Source of the DNA: Branchiostoma floridae
Taxonomy: Eukaryota > Chordata > Leptocardii > Amphioxiformes > Branchiostomatidae
NCBI RefSeq assembly: GCF_000003815.2
Contig: NC_049981.1
Span: forward strand, 21,151,645-21,215,644
Direction: 5' to 3'
DNA length: 64,000 nt
How positions within the stretch are numbered: the stretch's first letter is position 1; each line of letters starts with the position of its first letter. Shown piece by piece: positions 48,601 through 60,600 of this stretch. Under the pieces are notes generated by a model that saw only the letters and a program-made list of their open reading frames with translations, was not told where the DNA came from and did not search any database. The position numbers and the translations under genes are program-made.

Positions 48601-51600
48601 TGCATGATGTCATCGTCAGCTACCTTGCTTGTGATATCTGAATGAAAGCTCATCTGTGTTGGAAAATTCCATAGTGAAAAAGGTTAAACTTTGTTCCAAC
48701 ACAAAAGAAAGACTCACCATAAATTTATGGTGAGTCTTTCTTTTCTTTTGTGTTGGAACAATGTTTAACCTTTTTCACTACTTTGCTTGTAGGTTTGATC
48801 TCTGTGAGTCTTATTGATTTTCATGTTCAGTATTATGCCATACTGACATTGAATTTTATTACTAGAAAAAGATATTGTTTTTAAAATTTACTTGATATAT
48901 GGATGAAAGAAATCTGCCATCTGTCAAGTGGCAATCTGCCATCCCAACACCTACTTGGAGATGAATTTGCAACAAAATTTGTACTTAATGAATGACCCCA
49001 CTAACAAGTCTTTCCCAACCTTTGAACTCTGACCCTGCAGTGACTGACATCTGCGAGCCCGTGACCTGCCGCATGAGCTGTAAGTACGGCTACGCCACCG
49101 ACTCTCAGGGATGCGACATCTGTCTCTGCAAGAAGCCCGGTGAGAATATTCTCAGTGATATCCTGTAAACGATAAGAGTGCTATTATCTGATCACTGTTA
49201 GTTATTCTGTGACATGTATTAGGACAGTGTTTCGAACGTTTGCAAATGTTCTAAAATCGATTGAAGCCTTTAAACTGCCTTCAAATTCATTATAACTAAA
49301 CACATTTAACAATTTTATATAGCGTACAAGGAGACGTCTATGTTGCTAGGGCCATTCTCTGTTCAATTATGTATGGTAGACATAACTGATAAGTGAGAAC
49401 ATGTTGTGCATTCATCGCAGTGTGAATGGATCAAGCTCATCAGTCCATTTGCCTTCAGTTGGTCCATTATATGCATGATTATATGGATGACATCCAACAA
49501 GACTCCAAAACTGAATGTCAGCATGCATTGATAAAAACACATTCAAAGTGGTGTGTGTTTGCTGACCATGCAGGCAGTGACTTTACTGACAGATTTGCCC
49601 CTTGTTGCCCTACAGAGAGTGAATGCGACAGGCTGGACAAGTGCAAGATGTACTGTCCGTACGGTTACTCCACTGATACCGAGGGTTGTGAAATCTGCAG
49701 ATGCAAGGCACCAGGTAAGTTGAATTCAGGACACAGTGTTTCACTTGATAACAATCAGATGTACATATAAGGGCTGTGTGATGTTTTTTTTGTAGTTGTT
49801 GAATTTGGTGCATTTGGATTAGCCTCCACCTTACTACAGGGGTGCGGGGATTGTAGAATTTGGCCAAAAAAATGGGAAATTGGCCAGGGGTCAGTCCATG
49901 CTAAGGTCCATGTTTCCCCTCCAGCCGGCCAACTGCTCTGGAAGCAAAACTCCCCTGGCAAATTATTCTCCCTAAAATAGCCAGTGTAGTCAGTCAGATA
50001 GAGGCTACATTTTGTTAACTGTTGATTCTCTCTCACAGTTCTGAAGACCTGCGAACCCTTCACCTGCCCCCTGACCTGTATGAATGGCCTGGCCACCAAC
50101 AAGTTCGGCTGCGAGATCTGTCAGTGCAAGGCTCCAGGTAAGTTTGTCAATCATACATTTGTACTGAATTTCTCAAGAAAAATCATTTTATTTCTGACTC
50201 AAACAATTGATGTTTAAGTGGCATAGTGATTGGTCTTTACTTATATATAGTAAGAGCTCTTTATTGCTGTTATAAGCAATTGCGTAGCTGTTAGGCTTTG
50301 TGTTCTGTTAATTTAATGCTATAGATTCAATAGAACTTGCCATTGTACTCATTGCAATTGCTGTACAATAAAGAGTGATTGTTTAATTGATTGTACCCCA
50401 TTTCCAAAAAAGCACCTGCTGAGCTTGAGCAACCAAAGATTTGACAGATTGCTCAACAAATTTCATAAACAAAGAACAAGTTTTATGTAACATTACAGTA
50501 TGTGTGTTTTAAATCATGCTTTCACGTGTTGAATCATATCCCAATTATTATGAAATCAAGGGTTACAGTACGGTTCGCTCACCGATCCTAATCAAGTAAA
50601 AGAGGGACCTTATTCTGTGAAAGGACAATCATTAGTCAGTGCAATTTCAGGTGTATATTTTAGCAATTTTAATGGTGTAAATCTTTGACAACTTTATTCA
50701 TACTTGTCACTTCCTGCAAACAAGTTTTCACCATTGTACTGATTATAAAATATTATTGTTGTGTTTTGCCCAGTTGAGGAGTGCACCCCGCTTGACTGTG
50801 CTCTCCAGTGTCCGTATGGTCTGGCCACTGATGTTGATGGCTGTGACATCTGCCAGTGCAAGAAGCTGGGTCAGTATTAGGAAGTTGTCGAACTGTATCT
50901 CAGGCAAAATGTGCCAAGCTATGTGTGCATGCGTGTGTGTGTTTTTGTGTATGTGTGTACACCTATCAATACATGTGTGTTTGTGTGTGTGTTTGTGTCT
51001 GTATGACTCTGTGTGTGTGTGCATGTCTGTGTGTGCATGTGTCTGTGTGTATGCATGCATGTGTGTGTGTGAGTGTCAAAGTGTGTCTGTTTGACTGTGT
51101 CTGCCTGTGTGTGTGTGAGTGTGTGTGTGTGTGTGTCTGCCTGTGTGTGTGTTTGTGGGTTTGTGTGTGCATTTGTGTGTGTGCCTCTGTGTGTCTGTGT
51201 ATATATGACTATGAGTGTGTGTGTGTTTCTTCCTACAGTACAGTTTGTACATGTCCTGCCAGACATTGTTACCATTATGGGGGTCGAAGTTTGCCATCCC
51301 TGATTGCCATATTTCTGACGTTGCAGTGACCGTCTCCTGTGAGGCTGTCTCCTGTGCCAAACAGTGCATCTATGGCTTCGCTACCGATACCAACGGCTGC
51401 CAGATCTGCGAGTGCAAGAAACCAGGTGGGTTCTTTGAGAAACCCATTGAATATTAGCTGTATACATTGACTGTATTTATGAATAGTCTTGTCATTATAT
51501 TCCCCGTTGATGTAAGGAAACGTACAATTTTTGCCATTTAGTTTGTAACTTTTTAACCATATTAAAATATAATACGGTATGGGGTTTTCTGAAGAGGGGA

Positions 51601-54600
51601 AGCAACATGCCCCCTTATCCTTAAGGGAGCAAATTCTATGACAAGCATGAAATTCATTCCTAAGGGTTATATTTCCTTTGATTTTACGAACACCAGTGAA
51701 AATTTCTAACAGGTTATTACATACTCAAAGTCCTTCTTTAGCTTTTGATACTTCCTTGGTTTGAAGAGTCCAGCTTTTAACAGTTTGTTACCCAAAGTCC
51801 TTTAGCTTTTGAAGCTTTTGATACTTCTTTGGTTTGAAGAGTCCAGCTTTTTAACAGTTTGTTACTCAAAGTCCTTCTTTAGCTTTTGACACGTCCTTGG
51901 TTTGAAGAGTCCAGGCTTTAACAGTTTGTTGTCCCTGCCCTGTCCAGAGAACCTGTGTGAGTCTGTGTCCTGCGAGATGGAGTGCCAGCACGGCTTCGCC
52001 ACCGACAGTGAGGGATGCGAGATCTGCAGGTGCCAGCTGCCAAGTGAGTACTGCTTCCTTTATATGCAGGCCTAAAGTTATAGAGGAGTTACCCAGTCTA
52101 CAAACGACAAAAAAAATATTTGCACCAGGCAAATGGGATACATTATGTTTTAGTAATTTATAATTTCTTTGATCATTCGAAGTAGCACAGTGTGTATTTT
52201 CTTATTGAAAAAAAGTGTATGGATGGCTGTATTAAAAAAATTTCTTTTGGTTGTTATTGGAAACTAGATTAATTCCTTTATTCCTTTATTCCGATACCCT
52301 TTAGCCCTATTTAGGGCTAGTCTACCAGGGTTCATATTAAGATGATTCATGTATGAAACAGTAATAAAAACTGAAAGGCAGGAGTCACAAAGTTACACAA
52401 AGGACATGCAGTCATATCACGTTACACACTCAGTACTGGTAATCACAATTTGACTGTAAGGCATTTTGTTGACAGCCTCCCACACCTGCCAGCCCCTGAT
52501 GTGCTCCCTGGACTGTGAAGCCGGGCTCGCAACCGACATGTACGGATGTGAGATCTGCAGGTGCAAGAAGTCTGGTGAGCCAAATTACTACTTAAATGCT
52601 CTAATGCCTTTAACGTTTAGGGGAAATTAATGTCGTTTAGATAGAAGATGGGTAGTTAACGGTGGTTTCACAGTTAAGAATTATTAGATCCTTTTTGCAT
52701 ATCAATTCATAGTTAGAACTAAAAACTCTCTCCTGGAAGATATCTCCAGTGTCACTGACGGATATTTGTCTGAAACGTCAGACCATTTCCAAAATCATAT
52801 TCAGTTGCTTGAGTAACTGCTTTTTGGCGTATGTGGACATATCCTCATGAAATAACACTCAGTCTGGCCTTCAAACTACATTCTGTAGTATTTTAAAATC
52901 TTTTTTACTTCGTTTTCAGAGTCTGAGTGCGAGGTTCCCAGCTGCGAGTTTGAGTGCGACTATGGCTTCGCCACCGACAACACCGGCTGCCAGATCTGCA
53001 AGTGCAAGCTGCCAAGTAAGTCAAGTTTGAAACAATTTAGAATTAAACGTTGGGTCATATAACGCAATCGGCAGGGCGTTGATTCATAACCCAGGGTTTG
53101 CTGATGTGGCACCGATATCGTGCTCTTGGGGAAAGGCAGTTAACATGACTTTCCTTAGGTGAAAATGACTACCTAACTTTGGTTAGTGCTACTGAAACGA
53201 AGATGGCCGCCACCCTATAGGGCATCAGGCGCGGGAAGGACTTTGACTTTTTTTTAATATATGATTCATATCTTCACTCACAACTGAACTGAACTGAACT
53301 CACACATGCACTGAGATTCACTGTGAAGATTTGTTTTCACAGCTGAGCATATAAGTGACTTGTTTGCTGGACATATCCTTCACACACATGTGCTCTGAAA
53401 TTCACTATGAATAATTCTTTTCACAGCCGAGCACATCTGCAAGGAGAACATCTGCTCCATGGACTGCAAGTTCGGCTTTGCCACTGACGTCTTTGGCTGC
53501 GACATCTGCAAGTGCAAGAAGCCAGGTAAACACACATCTCTGTGCGATTGGCGGGTGCAATGGCTGAGTGGGTTGAGTGTTTGCCTTGCATTGGGTAGGT
53601 CGTGAGTTTGATCCCCAGCTGAGTCATACAAAAGACTTTAAAAATGGTACAATACCGTACATGCTAATTGTTGGGTGCCATTGAAAATACATACAGTCAT
53701 ACATGTATATGCATCAATACTACATCAAATAAGGTAGCATGGATTTCTTTAAGAATGGCATGAAGTATAAAGAAGTAAACTGTCTTGTAGGATGATCTGC
53801 AAGTATAATAAACACCATTTAATTATGTGTAAGACATAATGCTATTTACTGCAATAATTCAGGCTTTTGCATTATTTTGTGAATGTTGATTTTCCTTGTA
53901 CTGATTTCAGATTTCGAGTGTGAAGATGTGAACTGTCGTCTTTTCTGTCCTCATGGATTTGCCACCAACAAGGAGGGTTGTGAGGTCTGCCAGTGCCGCA
54001 AGCCAGGTAAGTTAGGATCCCCAAATTTAAAACTGTTGTTAATAACATCCCACATTCAATGTGTTATGAAAGATGTGCATGTACTGGTGTATCGGTGTGG
54101 CCTAACAGTTGAAGCATTGGGCTCAAAACCAATTGGTCCGGGGTTCGATGCCCACCATCGAAGATGTTGTGCACTTCACGCCACTTTCCCTGATCTGTTC
54201 AAAGTGTGCCAAAAAATGCACGCACAGATTCACTGTGTCATCTGCACATTTGCACTAAGTATGGTAATTGTTTTTTCAAGAGGTGTCGCTTGTAACACAA
54301 CTTACTGTTATTGTACACATATTGTAAAATGGGATACTTTAGTCTCACACTCTCTACATCTTTCTAAGCCATTTCCGTAAATGACCCTGTACCAAAAAAA
54401 AAACAGTCTTTTCTTTCCTGGTACACTGTATTGTGTGTAGTCAATATTTTTATGTATTCCTTTATTTTTATAAATGATAGGATTTGTGGGTATCAGGTCT
54501 TTTCGTCCCCTACTCTCATGTCCCTAATAAACGTACCGGGACGTTTATTTTTTTCAGCCTCACAATCCACCCGGTACGTTCTTATTTTGGACGGTACGTT

Positions 54601-57600
54601 TATTTTTTTCCCTGAAAATTGGGGCTTTGCTTAGCCAGGACCCTCAAAGAATTGAAGTTTTTGGGGTTTCTGCCCATATTTCCGAGGTATTTTTGCTCAA
54701 AATTCCCTATTTTTCGGGCGAAACGGCGCGGATTTCCATGAGCGTGTACGCGTACGCGGTACTCTTTCGGTGATTTCGGTCGATCTCGCTATGACGCTAT
54801 GAAGTAAATGTTGTTCTTGGGGGAAAATAAAACACCACACTGACGTTTTGAAATACAATTTTTACATAAATAACTTTTAGTTTTAATTTTGTAGTAGTTT
54901 ATAGTCTCTGTTTACATCGTAAACCAGCACCTTGCACGAGGAATTTCCGGTCTTGTGGTTCCATGCGCTTTCGGCAGCGAGGCGGAAGAGTGATTCGTTC
55001 ACATAATAAATGCTGGACGTAAAAATAACAACTATAACTTCGTTTCCCTTGTGATATGAGTTTTGACGCCGCAAATTCTCCCAAACGACAGGAATTCGTC
55101 GGTAAAAACAGCAAGTTCATAATCACAACTTTCCTTTGTAGATGCATGTGCCATTATGCCGAGGTGGTCACGTCGAAATAAAACTTTCTCTACGTAGGCT
55201 TATTTCTTTGACAAAAATCAACCTTAGTCTAGTTCTCACATAACTAACTTTCATTTAATAGATTTTAATCGTTTTTATACCGTAATCACTGTATTTTATG
55301 CTACACATCAGAAATCTTGTTGCGATATTTTACCTTGGTAAAAGTGGAGTCGTCCACTGACCCCTAGTGACCTTGTTTATGCTGCTGCGACGCCATGTTG
55401 GAGAATAACGCAAAGACGGAGATTTCCATTTTTGGCCCGCGGAATACGAAAATTGGGACAGCTTACATGCATTTCAAGAACCTAAAACATCAGATACATG
55501 AACGGACGGTCTATTTGTAAAATCTGCCCATGTAGCCTTCCAGTCTGCACAGAAATGACGATGTAGAGAAGGGTAGAAGTGCAAAGAGTCTGAGATGAGA
55601 AAAAAACGCCACGTGAATTCAACAACACTTCGCATAAGGTCACATAATTTTGTATAATGTTTCCTTTCTTCAAATTATGTTTCCTTCATAAAGACTCCAA
55701 GTTGAACCGACATTTTGCTGATGTAGTACAGAAAAAAGAAAAGTGATTCCCTCGTGGATAATTTACTATTTAGCGCAGCGTAATGTAGCCGGCCACGCGC
55801 CCGTGACGGCAGTGTTGGCATAGCGGCCGGACTGAACATCGTCTGGCCGCGACCACATTCGACAGGTGACCGCTATAATATTTCTTAATGCTTAGGTCAA
55901 CGGGAAAAATCCAAGGGACCGACGAAAACTAACCGCATGGCCAGTTACGTGGCCCCTATACTCAGGTGACCCCTAAGGCAGGTTTCACTGCCAATTTTAA
56001 CTTACCTTTTATTTAAAAATTGAGAAAACAATGTTCATGATTCAAACAAGATATCTATAGTTCTTCAGCTCATCATTTATAGAACTAACTGATGTGGTTC
56101 TTAGGCATAAATGAATAAAAAGACCTACCTGCTTATCATCTCCTTTTCTTTGGACAGAAGTAGCATGGTCACAGTTAAATACATGTCAATTTGGTAATTT
56201 TCCGGGGGGTATGTTTATTCCGGGGGGTACGTTTATTACATATTGATGATTTGTCCGGGGGGTATGTTTATTCCGGAGGGTATGTTTATTAGGGACATGA
56301 GAGTAGATCTTTCGTCCCCTAGTCCTTTCGTCCCCATTTTGGAAGTTTCGTCCTCATCATGGTTCTTTCGTCCTCGTCATGTAACAGTGCTAAACCCCCA
56401 AAAGGCAACTAATAAGACATTTTATCACGTCCTATTCCGTAGTTGATTAAATCTTACTTTGAAATCATTTTCCGACTGCTTATATCGGGAAAATAGTTGC
56501 TCAGTCCTCCGTTCGACGGTTCCACACTCTGACTACAATATAATTCCAGTCGGTCCGGATCATAATATTTGGTGATTTCACCAACATGAATATCCTAATG
56601 TTTTTCAAAATGTGCACACAGTCGATTTTCTTGTTAAAGTTTACTATAAGTCTGCTTATTTACTCAGTCAAACTCGGTAAAAGGTGCGCACGAGCGCTTT
56701 CCAACATGCGTAAACATCCAAGATGGCGGACCCGGCAACATGAAAACTCGTCCATTTAGTGCTGGAAAGACACTAGTACAAATAAAAAATGTAGTGTTTT
56801 TGAAATAGAAGTTTGATAAAAACTCTCATAGAAATTGATTATGTGACTTGTCAATAACTTGTTCATAGACAAACATTGTCCGAGGACGAAACGTCCATGC
56901 CGAGGACGAAAGATCCAGGGGACGAATGGTCTAGGGGACAAAAAGACTAGTAACCGGATTTGTGATGACATTTGTGTACGCTTTTATTTCTGACACAAAA
57001 TGTCCAGTGTTTCAACAACAGTTATTTATTAATTTATTTATTGACCTTATAGGGTGGTCCGTTCAGTCTATCAGACTGATTTCCAAGGGAGCCCTGTGAC
57101 AATCAACATAAACAATAATCATACAACATAAAACGTAAATAATCGAACATAGGAGTAATAAAGTATGTAACTAGCTCAACATAAGCAAAAACTCACAACT
57201 CAAAATCATTAACTACAGAAACTGATCGCAACAATAATCATAAGAACAGATCAGAACAAGACATAAACAAAGTTAAAGTAAGGTCGCAATGTTTTCTTGT
57301 CACTTGACAGTTAAGACCACCTGTCAGCCCATCACCTGTACTGAACACTGTGAGTTTGGCTTCATGACTGACAGCTATGGCTGTGAGATGTGCCAATGCA
57401 AGAAGAACCGTAAGTTCCGAAGACTTAAAATTGTCTCCTTACCACACAATATCTAGCAAATTGCAGTACTAAGGTCTCTGTACATGTGCTAATTAATGTT
57501 GTGTTGTCAATTAGGGCCCTAAGAAAAATTAGGTTCTGTATTTCCTACTTTGCTAGCAGTGTTTTTATCAATTGTATGCAGTATGTCTTTCATCAATTCC

Positions 57601-60600
57601 AATCTGGACATAAGTTTTGATTTTAATCTTCACAGCTTGGATTGTACGCATTTAAACATAACTGTAGTACCTTGTACAGACTTAAAGATAAAGATCATCG
57701 TAATGGACCAAAAACTAATCTTTTCAGCATCTGAATGCGAGTTCTTCGAGGGCTGCTCCCTGGATTGTACCTTTGGCTGGGCCACAGACAACCATGGATG
57801 TGACATCTGTAGATGCAAGCCTCCAGGTATCATCATCATCATTTATCTATAACAGCCTACAGATTAATCTTTTTGATACTTTGTGAATAGCTTCCATAAC
57901 ATTGTTGATATCGCTAGGGAGCATCACGCTTTCTTGAAAATAAAAAAAAATCTGGACAATTTTTAAAAAAGTTTTATGAAACTATTTTGGGAAGTCTCCA
58001 GATTGTTTCAAACAATCTCCAGATGTTCTAATGCAATATCAACATTAATATTTTACCAGATGAGTACAGTACAGTGGATACTGGATACATAAATAGACAT
58101 TACAAAGCAGACTGCAGAAATAACAAGTTTCGTAGATGTAACTTTATGTAGTTTACACAATTTAGTAGTACTCAGCCATTTAACTTCACAGTTTGTAACT
58201 CGGTATTGTTCTCCGATATGTTGATTTTAATCAGTCATTTATGCTACAAACATGTTAACCAGAATGTAAAAGTCATTGTATGCCTCTAATGTTCGTATGT
58301 GTTTTATGACAAAGCCTGACATGTGTAATAAGGTCGAAATTCGGGTGAATGTGTGTTTGCCCGTGAGAACCTTACGGAATAAAAACATTGACATAATGAT
58401 TGAATTGTGTTATCTGTTGTACAAAGCTGACTAACACTAAATGTTCTGTTCTGGTTTTGATATGGTTCCTTTTAACTTCCAGTTGCCATCACCTGTAAGC
58501 CAGTGAAGTGCCGCATGCTGTGCCACCACGGCTGGGCTACTGATGAGTACGGCTGTGACACATGCAAGTGCAGGGTCCCACCAACAGGTAACTGAGTTAG
58601 ATGGCACAGACCTATTCCAAAAATAATTTCATCAGGTTGGAAGAACTTACTTAGGGTATTGAAGATTTCTTTTGCACAACCATGCAGAGTGTTTCTTACT
58701 TGCTGACATTTCGATGCCTGTCAGACATCTTCCCCAGAGCTTCTAACTGCTTCTCGCTGCTATTTGCACGATCCCAAATGTGGCTGAGTTTGTACCCCCC
58801 TATTCACGGTTCATCACTCAGTGGTTGACCACCTGACATATTCTGTGTAATGCATTGAGCAGTTTGAGTGTCCTCTAACCATTGTGCTCTTGTTTTCCCC
58901 TCTGACAGAGTCCCTGTGTGAGGGGCTTACCTGCTGTGTCTCCTCTAACCATTGTGCTCTTGTTTTCTCCAGACAGAGTCCCTGTGTGAGGAGCTTACCT
59001 GCTCTGTCCCCTCTAACCATGGTGCTCTTTTTTTCCCCTCTGACAGAGTCCCTGTGTGGCTGTGTGAGGAGCTTACCTGCTCTGTCGCCTCTAACCATTG
59101 TGCTCTTGTTTTCCCCTCTGACAGAGTCCCTGTGTGAGGAGCTTACCTGCTCTGTCGCCTCTAACCATTGTGCTCTTGTTTTCTCCTGACAGAGTCCCTG
59201 TGTGAGGAGCTTACCTGCTCTGTCCCCTCTAACCATTGTGCTCTTGTTTTCTCCTCTGACAGAGTCCCTGTGTGAGGAGCTTACCTGCTCTGTCGCCTCT
59301 AACCATTGTGCTCTTGTTTTCCCCTCTGACAGAGTCCCTGTGTGAGGAGCTTACCTGCTCTATCTCCTGCCCATTCGGTTATGCCACTGATGAACAGGGC
59401 TGCCAGGTCTGCAAGTGCAAGCTGCCCAGTAAGTATTCCTCTTTCATGTCATGCCTGGGCCTTGATAACATTTGATCAGATGTTCCAGACCTAGATTCTA
59501 CATTAACTATCATGAAACACTGAGTGTACTTGTACCAGTCTTCTAAACATAGAGCTACAGGGTCTGTTTCTCTAATAATGTGTCACAAAATTAAGATGTG
59601 AAAAAAAATTCAAAAATGACCACTTGCATTAAGTGGTTAACGTTACCCTATATAAACAAACTGCTTTTTGACCCTGTTAGCATCATTAGTTGACAAATTT
59701 CGTGCTTAAGTGAGGAAAAAGTTTTGGAACTCAAAGTAAAGATTGTGGTATCTTTAAAAGGTGCCTGTGTCTTTTCTTTTTAATACAGCCCCTTGCCAGG
59801 CCCTCGGCACAGAGATGTGTGACCTGACCTGCGAGCACGGCTTCATGACCGACGAGGCCGGCTGCCAGATCTGCCAGTGCCAGCAGCGCTCCTCCCGCTG
59901 TCCCGAGCTCGACCGCGACTGCCGTATGGACTGCCCCTGGGGATGGAGCACCAACGAGGAGGGATGCATCATCTGCCAGTGCAAGAGGCCTTGTGAGTTT
60001 TTTTATGACACTAGTTCATGATAAAAATTTGATTCTTGATAGATCATCTGCCATTGCAAGAGGCCTTGTAAGTTGTTGTTTTTTCTATGACACTAGTTCA
60101 CAATAAAGATTTGATACTTTGATTGACACAGTGTTTTAGCCAGCATCCATTCTTCCTTCCTCTGACGGAATTTCGCAGCTTGGAATGGACAAGAATTTTG
60201 CACATGCCATTCTCTGTGACGGACAAAATTGGCCTGTAAACATTGAACCAAGCTGAAACTGGGTCTACCTGCAAAATTTGTCCCTCAAAATAGAAGAAAT
60301 TGCGTTTCAGAGGATCCTACCCCAGTCAGGCTGGTGCCTCAGGTGATACGGAATACACCATGTTGTTTTCTATATGTTTGTACTACCTCCAAGACATCCT
60401 GAGTTACAGCCACGTATTGTCTCTCCCTTCAGCCGTTTGCACCCCGCTCACCGAGCAGACCTGCCCCCTGACCTGTGTGGAGGGATATGCCACCAACACC
60501 TTCGGCTGTGAGATCTGCAAGTGCAAACCCTCAGGTAGCCACCACATTGGCTTCTCATTTATCTAGTCACACACACGCACACACACAGTGACACACACAC

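Noticed and set aside
50919-51275. Long open frames in both strands rich in Cys/Val or His/Thr
   Set aside because: They are translations of the TG/CA microsatellite in intron 41.
53548-53625. Possible tRNA gene
   Set aside because: Box A and B words are present, but I cannot form a full cloverleaf with paired acceptor stem; better read as a SINE.
58814-59236. 140-codon minus-strand repetitive frame
   Set aside because: Antisense of the exon 51 decoy array.
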